Shown piece after piece: positions 12,227 through 22,653 of a stretch of 64,000 bases of DNA (its first letter is position 1; the number at the start of each line of letters is the position of its first letter). The position numbers were made by a program, and so were the translations under genes. This DNA comes from Chaetoderma sp. LZ-2023a. Its lineage: Eukaryota > Mollusca > Caudofoveata > Chaetodermatida > Chaetodermatidae. The notes below the pieces were generated by a model that did no database searches, was not told the origin of the DNA, and saw only the letters and a program-made list of their open reading frames with translations. The stretch is taken from the NCBI GenBank assembly GCA_034401795.1, contig CM067369.1:92751120-92815119 (forward strand). The letters are read 5' to 3'.

Positions 12227-12577
12227 CTTTCCAGTTTTAGCCATGCCCCGCCCATCTCTAGCTAAGCTCCGTCCAAACCTCGCTTGTGTTGGGATCGATA
12301 GACCAATTTGTAGAAAACTATAGGCTTACAGGTCGCCTGTTGAATATTTTGAAACTGCCTATGACAGCAACAGCAAACATTATTAGTTTCAAAATATTCA
12401 ACAGCATCTTTATTACATAGTAAAAAACAATTACAAAATACAATTTGTACAACAACGCTTAATCCATCCTTAATTAATCGTTCGTGACGAACTTGTCCAC
12501 GTCATTCACTCCTTCCTACACGTCACGAAGTTGATTATGACCTCATGAGATTTATAGATAAACTGGAAAGGTCCATT
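12227..12577 (+). mobile_element. Complete family A element with a paralogous empty site
   Basis: Runs from TGACCTTTCCAGTTTTAGCC to AAACTGGAAAGGTCCATT. It contains GCCCCGCCC, GGGATCGATAG, a shortened hairpin and the CRE-like half. The corresponding place in module B copy 1 (around 5146) goes from CCACGTTAAT straight to ATATGTGTCATC. The two copies together therefore bracket the element's ends. Confidence 0.85.
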
Positions 12578-12789
12578 ACCACCATGTGTCATCTCAGTAT
12601 TTGGTTTGCTGGATGTGCCACATGTTATGACAGGCATTTTCTAGACGGTGTGGATTGACTCATTATTTTTCTTGATAATCTGTCATCATAGCCAAAAATG
12701 CCACGTGGTTTTGATGTCACAATCAAAACGATGCAAGCTCATCACAAAGTTGACAATAGTTCATAAGGAGAGTGTCTGAATTGTTTATC

Positions 12790-13060
12790 TTTGATTAATT
12801 TATAAGATAATAAACATTCTTTTGAATATCCTGAAAATAATTTAAACTGACAGGTCCTGCCATAGGCAATAACAGACCCCAATCAAAGTATCTTCAAAAT
12901 ATTAAACAGCAGACCGGTAGGCTATAATTACCGTATAAGTTAGATTTGTGAATTGAGGTTTCAAAGTTTCAATTGGATCACAAGGCACGTACATAATGGG
13001 ATGGGGGAGGGGTGGAGCTTGGCTATAAATGGGCGGTGCTTATCTAGAAATAGATTCGCT
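12790..13060 (-). mobile_element. Degenerate family A element, minus orientation
   Basis: Paralogue of 5430-5690. Ends with GGAGCTTGGCTATAAATGGG. Confidence 0.6.
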
Positions 13061-13109
13061 ATTAGCATCTGCAACCTACAATGTTGTAAAAATTGTTAGT
13101 GGATTAATA

Positions 13110-13470
13110 CAACCTATCAGTCATATGTATGCCGTCATAATCAAATACGTCACATGTACACTGATGCCACAATTAAAATCTTAATGAATGACGTTGCTAA
13201 GTCCGTCAAGAACTTTTAAACGTCCGTCAATTATACGAATTGTATGTCTATACTCTTTAATAAACATTGTCGGCATAGGGCGCAACAGCCCCCAGTCAAA
13301 TTAGTTTCAAAATATTCAATAGCGCACCTATATAGTTATGGTAAGTAAGGGCTCAAAGTAGAGAAATCGATCCTAACACGTCCAGTTTGCTGGGTGGACC
13401 TTATGTAGTAATGGGCGGGGCTAAAACTGGATTCACCATTAATGGGCAGGACATAGCTAACAGTTGATTC
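13110..13470 (-). mobile_element. Degenerate family A element, minus orientation
   Basis: Paralogue of 5745-6085. Keeps GCGCAACAGCCCCCAGTCAA of the hairpin and GGGCGGGGCTAAAACTGGAT of the end. Confidence 0.6.
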
Positions 13471-13582
13471 ATCATTGCTGTCGAGTAGTAAGACGGATGG
13501 AGGAGAATCGTGGAATTAATGTCATATTAAGCACAGAATGAAGCAAAGACTCGAAATTAATTGGCAGCTTATTGTCAACACG

Positions 13583-13626
13583 TGCAGTATGCGTGCGGTA
13601 TGCGTGCAGTATGCGTGCAGTATGCG
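13583..13626. repeat. 11-bp tandem repeat (GCAGTATGCGT)
   Basis: Four units. Copy 1 of the module has a single unit at the equivalent place (GAAGTATGCGA, about 6195). Confidence 0.85.
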
Positions 13627-13691
13627 ACAAATCTATTTTAATGGCTAAATTTGGTCAAGAAAAGTAAGATATCTGCCAATTGATTGTTCAT

Positions 13692-13815
13692 TTTCAGGCC
13701 AAGAGAAGACTATTTTTGAAAATGTATCACTTGAATGACTGGCTCTGTTATCAAGCCAGTCATTCCAGTGGTAAATTATCAAAAATCGTCTTCTTTTGGT
13801 TTGCGAATGGGCATT
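13692..13815. mobile_element. Family B palindromic MITE
   Basis: Starts with TTCAGGCCAAGAGAAGACTA, has GAATGACTGGCTCTGTTATC centrally and ends in GGTTTGCGAATGGGCATT. Confidence 0.75.
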
Positions 13816-13830
13816 CGTCAAGACCACTGG

Positions 13831-14483
13831 AAGGCCGGTTTTGGCTGCCTTCATCATGAAAGGGTTAATACAATTCGGTATGTTACAAAATCTACTGGAC
13901 TAATAGGTTGTGCTTTTTCCAAACATGTATTTGATCATATACATCCACACATAGCCATCAAGAAATATTTATGTCAAATATGTGCTCGAATATTCGGATC
14001 ATAGGCTCCGTTTACCCGATACATAATTGTTTCTCTGCCTGGCTATGCATATAATGTGGAATCTTCCAGAAAATTTCCTTCGTATTTCAGGAAGACACGA
14101 ACGCGTTGCTATAAGTCACACAAACAAGCCCAGCCCGTGTTCATGGAGATTGTATTGACCACCCGGCGTGGTTGTCTCTCCAGATATGCTCACCAATCAC
14201 CTTCCAGGTAATAGTCACCATAATGCAGGTCAGTGACTTAAGGTATTTGTAATCCATGGTGTGTACATCTAACCTTAGTTTACAGTGACACCCCACCCCA
14301 CCCCATCCCAGACATTGTCATCTGACTGAGTGAACTGAGATTGTACACAGTAACCGCGACTCTCTCATGATGGGATATTGAGCCTCGACATGAATGAACA
14401 TGTATTATTTGATACATATACCTCGTGTGTTCTTGGAAGATATATATTAGCTAACTGAAAAAGCTTCTTAAACTCACAGACAT
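13831..14483. other. No gene recognised
   Basis: Unique-looking sequence with a short CACCCCACCCCA run at 14289. No domain in any frame. Confidence 0.4.
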
Positions 14484-14553
14484 TGGCAACTCACAGATGA
14501 TCAACATTGCCAGAAACTTCCATCACAAAATCCCACCTAAATAATTAATTCAC

Positions 14554-14895
14554 AGCTTTGCAAACAACATAGATATCCACACACACACAACATTAGAAAG
14601 AAGCATGACCTCCACATTAGATACACACGAACCGACACAGGAAAACGCAGAATTTCTATTGCGCCTGTAAAAGCACGGAAGAAACAAACACTTGAAGAAA
14701 TACTAACACTAAAATCATATAAAGACATAATTAAATCTAGCATACTCAACACACACTAGATCTAGACAACACACTGAACAGCTATCATTACATTTTCAAG
14801 TACATAATGACACTACAAACAAAAATCCCCAATTCCAATATTACTACCAAAACTGCTATTATAACTGCTACTAATACCACTTCATCATAATTCAC
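14554..14895. mobile_element. 342-bp insertion with 7-bp direct repeats AATTCAC
   Basis: Module C copy 1 reads AATAATTTACTGCTACC with no interruption. Here AATTCAC occurs at 14547-14553 and 14889-14895, bracketing sequence absent from copy 1. One plus-strand frame (about 14625-14757) reads RTDTGKRRISIAPVKARKKQ and ends in a stop. I do not recognise it. It looks like the 3' end of some retroelement. Confidence 0.6.
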
Positions 14896-15192
14896 TACTA
14901 TTGCTACCAGCACTAGTGCTCCCATCAATATTTGACACACCTTAGAAAATGCTATTACTGCATAGCAACCTACATGTTGAGCTGGGGTAATGAGCATGTA
15001 CTAGCCCTTCCTCTTCCTTGCCCCCACCCCTCTTCAAATACTAATCTCTAACCTCAATAACCAAAATAAAAAAACCCCATAGATGTGAATTGTATTATTT
15101 TGTACTATCTTTTTTGTTTATTTCTATTTAGCTTAGTACCGCATCTGTACATGTATACATTTTACAATCTATTCACGTTAAGTTGTGTGTAT

Positions 15193-15551
15193 AATGAACC
15201 TTTCCAGTTTTAGCTATGCCCCGCCCATATCTAGCTAAACTTCACCACCCTCGCTCGCGTTGGAATCGATCGATCTCTGAACTCCCTAACTATATCAATT
15301 TCCAGAAAACTATACGGGTAACCTGTTGAATATATTGAAGCTAATTTGACCGTCAAATTATTTTCAAAATGTGAAACAGCACGTTTATTAAATAGCATAA
15401 AGACATAAAATTCGTACATCGCGTCGGAAGAGTAAGCGTTTAAGACATACTAAATCGACTCGTTCATGCTGTAATTGATTATGACGTCATCCGATACGCC
15501 ACGTAGTTGGTTACGACGTCATATGATGGATGGATAAACCGAAAATGTCCA
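15193..15551 (+). mobile_element. Family A element, + orientation
   Basis: ATGAACCTTTCCAGTTTTAG to GGATGGATAAACCGAAAATG, with the hairpin loop deleted (TTTGACCGTCAAA) and the CRE cluster intact. First half of the head-to-head pair. Confidence 0.85.
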
Positions 15552-15555
15552 GCGT

Positions 15556-15690
15556 ATGTGCCTGGTTAATTCTAGGTGTCCTCCACCACTTAGCCAATGG
15601 CTTAGGCAACCCTCCCTGCATTGTAAACATGTAATGTTGTATCCAAATGCAAATAAATAATTCTGAATCTTGAATCTTGAATCTCGTATA
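15556..15690 (+). mobile_element. 3' tail of a non-LTR retrotransposon
   Basis: CATTGTAAACATGTAATGTT ...CAAATAAATAATTCTGAATC, ending in an imperfect run of the 7-mer TCTTGAA. LINEs of the CR1/L2 group commonly end in such short tandem repeats instead of poly(A). Only the 3' UTR is present, between two family A copies. Confidence 0.55.
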
Positions 15691-15812
15691 CCTCAAGGGA
15701 AATATTATTATTGCTTGAAAATAATTAGTACTGTTTATCATCACATTGGACTTTAAACCTTGGCTGACTACCATATCATGCTGCTGCTGACAATTCATGA
15801 ATCCATTTCCTC

Positions 15813-16132
15813 ACTCAATCATATGACGTCATAATCAACAATGCGACGTGTATGCTGACATCATAATCATGACATCATGAATGATTCCATTAAGCCTGTC
15901 TTCAACGCTTAATAGTCCGACACGGTGTACGAATTGTATGTCTCAACTATTTAATAAACATGCTGTTGAATATTTTGGAACTAAGTTGACTGGACACTGT
16001 TGCTGCCATATCAAATTAATCCCAGTTAAAGTAATTCCAAAATATTCAATAGCTTAATCCCAACACGGACTCATTGTTGGTGTAGCTTAGATTGAGATGG
16101 ACAGGGCATAGCTAAGCATGGAAATGTCCAAT
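15813..16132 (-). mobile_element. Family A element, minus orientation
   Basis: Begins with CACTCAATCATATGACGTCA, has an eroded hairpin and ends with GGGCATAGCTAAGCATGGAA. Second half of the head-to-head pair. Confidence 0.8.
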
Positions 16133-16470
16133 GTCTCTTAGTAAGAGACATGCTGTGTACGTTCCTTATATCATCGCCGTTGATGTCATTTGAGTTCATA
16201 TACAGTATGCGTGTAAACAGATTTTGATCTAGGCACCCACGAAATATAAGAAGAAATACATACCATTGCGCCCTTAGCGAATACAGAACGATTGATAACA
16301 AAACTTCACTGAAAGGCTAGACCCCTCCCATGGTTTAGTAGCATATCTACAAGTGCAACGCCGCCAGCCAAGCAACAGACATATTCAAATGACGATTATC
16401 AGACTCAAGTGTAAGAATGAATATCCTTAGATATTGCCCATAGCCTTTGAGGAAAAGAAAAATAAATCAA

Positions 16471-16734
16471 AATTATCTACCACCACCTTAACACCCTCCC
16501 ACCCCTTGTAGTAATTTGTGCCGCTAGAGTGAATTCTTCCATTTTATGACGTGATGGTCGTGGGTATGTGGGTGTATGGATGTCTGTGGGTGGGTGTCGC
16601 TTTCATGAGAGAAAGTGGCTATCTGTATCGACACAATTCTAATTCCTTTAATAAAGCATGATTCAGCAGCACCACGAGCACTTAGCTTTTGAGATTGAAC
16701 GAGATAACATCATATATAAACCACGCTAATGGAG
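16471..16734. other. No feature recognised
   Basis: Short unique spacer with a GTGGGTG-rich patch at 16560-16600. Confidence 0.4.
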
Positions 16735-16985
16735 ATATCCGACCCGTCACTCAATTATCTGACGCCATAGTCAAACTCTGCCAAAAGAACGGGGCAAAGG
16801 CCCGATATAAAACGTCTGCATTGTATGTTCTTGGTGAAGTTACAATTTAGGAAACTTTCTATTAAATATTTTGAAAATAATTTTGAGTCTTGATGCCAAT
16901 TAAATTAGTTTCAAAAGAGCAACAGCTTATCAGTTTAGTTACCTTGAAATTGACGCTCCTTGGAATTCAGGATTCAAAGTGTTAA
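16735..16985 (-). mobile_element. Degenerate family A element, minus orientation
   Basis: Starts CTAATGGAGATATCC, with eroded CRE half-sites (TCTGACGCCATAGTC) and weak hairpin arms. Abuts the next copy. Confidence 0.5.
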
Positions 16986-17280
16986 AATGAATGAATCCAG
17001 TTTTAGCTATGCCCCACCCACCTCTACATAGGCTCCACACACACTTATTCCGTGTTGGGATCGATGGATCTCTGAATTCCCTGATTATCAATTTCCAGAA
17101 AACTATACAGGTACGCTGTTGAATAATTGGAAATTAATTTGACTGTTTGTTGATGCTGACTATTAACAGCGTCCAGTCAAATTAGTTTCAAAATATTCAA
17201 CAGAATCTGTATTAAATAGTGAAGACATACAATTCGTACAACAACGCGTTGTTCGTCATCAATTGATTATGATGTTTGCG
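16986..17280 (+). mobile_element. Family A element, + orientation, right end lost
   Basis: TGAATCCAGTTTTAGCTATG, GCCCCACCCACC, ATACAGGTACGCTGTTG and hairpin arms, ending near CAATTGATTATGATG before the CRE cluster is complete. Confidence 0.8.
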
Positions 17281-17415
17281 CTCGTACACGCATACTTACG
17301 TTAGCCTAAGATTGAATCGTGGCAGGTGCACCCACAGATAGTCCCATATGACTCGTCAGTGTGTCAGTATATCAGACATGTGAAAGCTGGGCGGCTAAAC
17401 CTAGACTTAGTTCTT

Positions 17416-17610
17416 GGCGCGGTGGTCCAGTGGAAAGATGTCTGGTTGCTGATGCTATGCGGAGTTGCGGTATGGCGGTTCGATCCCCCGACCGAGAGAT
17501 GGAGATCAACAAATTAAACTAATGGGTGCATGACTGTCGGCTGGTAAGCACATAGAAATTGAAGCCCCCACGTTGCCAGTGCGTCAATAAAATAAAAATA
17601 CATACATACA
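17416..17610 (+). mobile_element. tRNA-derived SINE
   Basis: A tRNA-like head carries an A box (TGGTCCAGTGG, 17422-17432) and a B box (GGTTCGATCC, 17477-17486), spaced 45 bp apart. A tail of about 100 bp follows, ending in CAATAAAATAAAAA and (CATA)n. It lacks a proper acceptor stem and anticodon loop, so it is not a working tRNA gene. Known biology: such internal Pol III promoters drive SINE transcription. Confidence 0.65.
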
Positions 17611-17699
17611 TACATACATACACGTATATGTATGCGCGTAATGTACAAGCAGAAAAAACAATATGACGTCCTTTGTTTCTTGGACAACGCATATTACAC

Positions 17700-18246
17700 C
17701 CCGCCCCCATCCCACCACCACCCCCACGTGTTAAGAGGAGAGAGGCAATTATCGAACAACATTTAATACTCGTGAATTACAAGGATCCATCATTTGGATT
17801 TCTTTTCAAAATAATAACAGTTGTTACTTTTGAGAACAGCATTACTGAACCTGAAGATGGCCATGTAAGTTTCAGTCCATTCATTCTGGTAAAATGCCAT
17901 TCAGCATAAGAGAGAATTATTATAGACACATTATTGGATTGCTTCCGTCTGTGCAGGAGCAACGGATTGTTGTAGTAAAATGGAGACTGACTGTTAATTG
18001 ATAACCTGGGGAAAAAGTCCCGATCGCCTACATGGCTTTGACACCAATGCGCTGAACGTCAGTGAACGTAGCCAGCTGTCGCCTAGGGGTCAATGTAGCA
18101 AAATAGAACTCGCTCGGCATGATCTACTGATTTCATATTATAGTGTTGCCACTCCCCCTCAGTACCAGGAAAGTCATTTAGAAGTCGATGAATATCGTGA
18201 CACCAGGTACCTATTCTTCACATCAGACGCGAGAGGGCAGGCAGGC
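17700..18246. other. No gene recognised
   Basis: The reading frames here are short or run into the GCGT array. No domain seen. Confidence 0.4.
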
Positions 18247-18412
<166 letters not shown>

Positions 18413-18664
18413 GTTCATCCTATGTCGAATTTGAAGATTATCATGATCTAACTAGCTGCAGAGATAAAAAAAAAAAGCATGTTCAAGAATAATCTATAAC
18501 TCAGTTCACCGAAACAATATTTGTCTGAAACCGCTCTCTCTATATTTGATGAAAACCACGGCAGCTCATGAGAAATATATTACACTGAGGCCTCACTGAC
18601 CTACTTTTTCCGACCGACTGCCCGCCTAACCAACTGAATGAACGACCGAACGACCGATCGAATG

Positions 18665-18717
18665 ACCGACCGACCAAATGACTAACTAAGTAACTAACTA
18701 ACTAACTAACTAACTAG

Positions 18718-18774
<57 letters not shown>

Positions 18775-18823
18775 CAAACAAACAAACAAACAAACAAACA
18801 AACAACCAACCAACCAACCAACC

Positions 18824-18855
<32 letters not shown>
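18665..18855. repeat. Compound tetranucleotide array (AACT)n(AAAC)n(AACC)n(AACT)n
   Basis: Preceded by degenerate CGAC/GACC units from 18620. Block order (ACTA, then ACAA, then CCAA, then ACTA) suggests several point mutations that were each amplified. Confidence 0.95.
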
Positions 18856-18857
<2 letters not shown>

Positions 18858-19361
18858 CAAAGGGACACCATGGTTTATTGAACTGCTATCCTCACGACCA
18901 GACGAATAGCAGTCTAATATGTATAGCGGCCGCTCTACGTATTGTGAATATCAGAATGTATGAAAAGTCATGACCCTAGGCATGTCGGTATCCCATTAGC
19001 AAGACTCAGATATGAGATTACGTGTACGGATAAAACCAGGATCTGTAGCCATCCTGTCTCCGCAAAACAGCATCCACCACAATCTAAAAAACAATAACAT
19101 TGGCCCGCTATTGTAACCCCTCTTATGCCAACGGCGCCTCAAAGCGCTCAGAATGCCACCTATATCAATTAACCCTTTAAGGCTCTAGATATCTTAATAA
19201 AAATTGCAATTCTCACTCAGTAAATGTCAAATTAGAGAAGACAAAGTGAGTAAATTTGCCACAGAAATTTACGAAAATAACTTTCTGTTGCCACACGTTT
19301 TGTTTAGCTTCGTTATTAAATCGTTAATATTCAAGAAAATACAACTTTTTGCTTTGACAGT
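18856..19361. other. No gene recognised
   Basis: No domain and no repeat seen. Confidence 0.4.
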
Positions 19362-19495
19362 GCACATGTGCCGGCCAAGGGAAGACTATTTTTGAAATTT
19401 TACCACCGGAATGACTGGCTCGGTTACCGAGCCAGTCATTCCAGTGATAAATTTTCAAAAATTATCCTCTCTTGGCCTGCAGATGTACATCACTC
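19362..19495. mobile_element. Family B palindromic MITE, best-preserved centre
   Basis: The centre at 19408-19442 is a perfect 17-bp inverted repeat around one base (GGAATGACTGGCTCGGT and its complement). The outer arms are GGCCAAGGGAAGACTATTTT and its complement ending CTCTCTTGGCC. Confidence 0.85.
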
Positions 19496-19612
19496 AAGAG
19501 CACTGCAGGCGCCATTCTGTAGGTTTAACCATTATAAGATTAAGCTGAAATCAGAGGTGTTAAATGCTGTAATTATACATGGCCATATTGTAGAAGGACA
19601 TCAGCGTTAAAC

Positions 19613-19740
19613 TGACGGGGATATTGGCGAAAGCTTTGGCATTATACATTTTCAAAATGCAAATCTATATTTGTATCAAGATCACAATGACCTTAACCTC
19701 CGCAGTCTCAATGGTTGAGGTAAATGAATGACCTTAAGGA
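19613..19740 (+). repeat. Dispersed repeat with CTGACGGGGATATTGG
   Basis: Shares about 115 bp with 25886-25990, including GATATTGG.GAA, TTTGGCATTAT, AAATGCAAATCTA and AATGACCTTAACCTC. Both copies lie downstream of a family B palindrome. Confidence 0.65.
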
Positions 19741-20916
19741 AAGCTTTGCGCGTGAAAAATCGGGGGTTTTCAGTTTTTTTATTATACGACGTTATTAATC
19801 CGAAAACAATCATAGTTTGTAAATTTAGCAAAACGTTTTAAAACGTTTTCATTATTGAACGCAAGGCAGCCTAGGATAATGTCAACAAAGTAATTTCTGA
19901 CGATTAGAATGCGATGAACCCGACCATTTTTATGGGGTTGGTGTCCTTCAACTGTACTCGACAGAAGTAAGTTAGGAATTCATCCCTCGAAGGAATGCTC
20001 AGATTTGCTAAATAATAAGATGGAAAGGTAGTCTTTTTAGATTTTGAAATAAAATTAAAATTCAATTTTTTTCACACACACGCATGCCCGCCAGCCCCCC
20101 CCCACACACACACTCGTTGTAAGCACGCACGCACGAACGAAAGAACGAACGAACGCACGCACGCACGCACGCACGCATACAGGGACACACACATACAGCA
20201 CACATGAAATGACGATTACAATAATGGCTATAAATTAAATAGATAAAGTACTAGCAACAATCAGTAATAAATTGAGTGAATCAATTAAATCAATCGATCG
20301 TTAGTAATTGATCCTAGAGTTTGCAATAAGATTCGGAGACATTTAGCGACTGGTTGTTTGATTAACCTGCCCTTAATTGTCATTAAAGGTCACTCAATAA
20401 ATCAACCAATCCCAACGTATAATAAATATGATAGGCATGGTCATTACTTATGCGAATGATGTTCTGAGATTCCTAGCGATTTAATGGTCAATTTGGGCCG
20501 GCCCACAGTATGTATGTATAATGTAAATAGATGGAATGCAGTGATTGCGCTGGCCAGTAAAATCACGATGTTCAAAATATAGGTACTTTAAATTTAATTG
20601 TTGGAAAGTCTCAGGTGCCGATACGCAGAAGATCCATCACGGTAAAGTTCTGAACAACTGAAGGAAGATTTCAAATCTGTCTTGGCGCCGAAATTATTAG
20701 TTCAATGAATTTGTTCGAGTGAAAGCTCCGCACTGTTCCGCCAACCGTGGTACAAATTTGTTGGAATAGAACGGATATGGAATATTCTGTGAAGGTGGCT
20801 TTTGAAATCGTCAATTTTATGCTAGCCCTACCGAGATGGCAATCCCAACAATGCTGACATGAAGATTGTAGTAACAATCACGCTACTTTTCCCGGAACCG
20901 GGCACCATCCCTCATA
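19741..20916. other. No gene recognised; ACGC simple sequence at 20097-20180
   Basis: Only a CACA/ACGC/GAAC tract stands out. No protein domain in the short open frames. Confidence 0.5.
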
Positions 20917-21000
20917 GATTCCTCTGGCCGGGCATTCAGGCCAAGCAGGGATTCCTCTGGCCGGGCATCCAAACCATGCATGGATTTCTCTGGCTAGGCC
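20917..21000. repeat. 33-bp tandem repeat, about 2.5 copies
   Basis: GATTCCTCTGGCCGGGCAT starts at 20917 and 20950, with a diverged third start at 20983. Confidence 0.85.
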
Positions 21001-21157
21001 AATAACAGACAGGTTATCATAACGTCAAGATGACGGACATACGGGACATACGACAGGGCGACTCGACTCAGGAAGCCCGCAGACTGAATAATTGTCGAAG
21101 TTTATAACTCAAGGATCCGCAGCTGGCATGTCAGATGCTTGGCGAGCGTGGACGACT

Positions 21158-21500
21158 GAACCTTTACAGTTTATTCATCCATCATATGACGTCATAATCA
21201 ACTACGTGGCATGTAGGATGACGGCATAATCAATAACGCCATGAATGACGTAGAAAAGTACGTCACGAACGCATAATTGAAGACGGACTAAGCGTTGTTG
21301 TACGAATTGTATGTCTTTACTATTTAATCAAAATTCTGTTGAATATTTTGAAACTAATTTGACTGGTCGCTGTTGCTGCAATAGGCAGCAACAGCGCCCA
21401 GTCAAATTAGTTTCAAAATATTCAACAGCTTACCAGTATGGCTTTCTGGAAATTGATAGTCAGAGGGTTCGCGGATAGATCTCGATGTTGATCTAGGTTG
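21158..21500 (-). mobile_element. Family A element, minus orientation, near-perfect hairpin
   Basis: AACCTTTACAGTTTATTCATC, then ATATGACGTCATAATC and further CRE-like sites, GTACGAATTGTATGTC, then a hairpin at 21336-21428 (two 44-nt arms, one mismatch, 5-nt loop AATAG). After TTTCTGGAAATTGATAGTCA it breaks off before the GC-box end. Confidence 0.9.
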
Positions 21501-21656
21501 GAAGGCAGGCACTGCCCCTCGAGGGACAAGGCATTCACCTTGTTTACACAGCGTAGATATATAGGCCATATTATTGGAATAATACATATAACTTTGTGAC
21601 TATTGCGTACATCACGTGCCGGTGTTTCTGCGGGAAATAACCAACACCCCAAGCGT

Positions 21657-21690
21657 CTATGGACCATTCCAGTTTTAGCTATGTCCCCTA
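21657..21690 (+). mobile_element. Left tip of a family A element
   Basis: TGGACCATTCCAGTTTTAGC then TATGTCCCC. Truncated where the RT fragment begins. Confidence 0.55.
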
Positions 21691-22653
21691 TGCCAGATCT
21701 TGGCCCATGCTTCCATACTCTGCAATGGTCCCGGTGACTAACAAGGAACTGACGCCGTCTGTGAATCCGGCGTGTAGCTTGCTCAGCATAGGTTCAATGA
21801 ATGGCTTAAGCATAGTATCCAGAATGATCTCTAGAAGCTTACCTACGATAGAACAAACCATTATGCCGTGGTAGTTGTCAGGAATCTGCTCTGGTTTTGA
21901 CTTCTTCAGGACTGGAGTTAAAGTACCTTCTTTGAACATAGCTGGAACATGCTTTGGTTCCTGGATTGCATTGTAGAGACTAGGGAGTACTGGCTTTAGC
22001 TCTTCCAGACCGTTGATAATCTGTTCAGTGACCAGCCCAGTTTGGTCTGCAGCTTCCACATGATATCATTTTCGAACCGCTTTATGTATCTCACCACTTG
22101 TGATCAGTCAGGGAGGGGAGCAGTCGTAGTCAGGGATCTGTCGGATAACGCCAATACCATGCTTGACCTGGACTTTATAATTTTCCTTGAAAGCCGGGTT
22201 ATCTTGTGGAGTCATGACCTCCTCAAGCGATCAGCAAAGATATCAGCAATTTGCTCTGGTGACGTGTATCTGGTACCCTTGAAGGTGATATTCTCAGTCA
22301 GTGTAGCTTTTGACTTTCTCTGCTTAGCAACTAGTTTTGCAAAGAGAGTGTTGTCTGCCATTCTTTTGGATATTCTCGCATAGCTCATGCCCCCGTCTTG
22401 TACTTTCCTCTCTTTGAGCATTACGGACTGCATGCTTGAGCTGCTTAATTTTGACGCAGAACAGATTATCAGAATTTCTGCCGTTTGTTTTCCACTTATG
22501 TGGTACTGGCTCCAGGACAAGGGCGAGTAGAGCCCACGTTAACTCATGCACTGTGTGAATAACCGCATTAGGTGAAAGCATAGGGAGCATAGAAATCTTA
22601 ATATCATACATTTCTATGATAGGGAGAACTCTAAGGTTGCACGTCCGCTCCAC
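21690..22653 (-). pseudogene. Non-LTR retrotransposon RT fragment
   Basis: On the minus strand, 22059-21688 encodes FKEGTLTPVLKK, PDNYHGIMVCSIVGKLLEII and LHAGFTDGVSSLL. These match the fingers/palm start of LINE RTs (usually G.LTPVLKKGK, NYRGITV, GFT.G.S). Upstream frames (22520-22212 and 22653-22324) read MADNTLFAKLVAKQRKSK and TSPEQIADIFADRL, the linker between endonuclease and RT. Frames change at least twice. The catalytic palm (xADD) is absent because the copy stops at 21690 beside a family A tip. The sequence style (short GKLLE, FTDG) resembles the RT tail at 38885 more than the CR1-like element at 34.6 kb. Clade not assigned. Confidence 0.75.

Larger units (their letters stand above)
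11317..13830. repeat. Duplicated module B, copy 2
   Basis: Paralogue of 4297-6460, with an additional family A element at 12227-12577 that copy 1 lacks. No gene. Confidence 0.8.
14484..16470. repeat. Duplicated module C, copy 2
   Basis: Paralogue of 10140-11318. Contains three additions: a 342-bp insert with a target duplication, the full family A pair and a LINE tail between the pair. Confidence 0.85.

Noticed and set aside
17416-17492. Functional tRNA gene
   Set aside because: A and B boxes are present but there is no paired acceptor stem or anticodon arm; a SINE head fits better.
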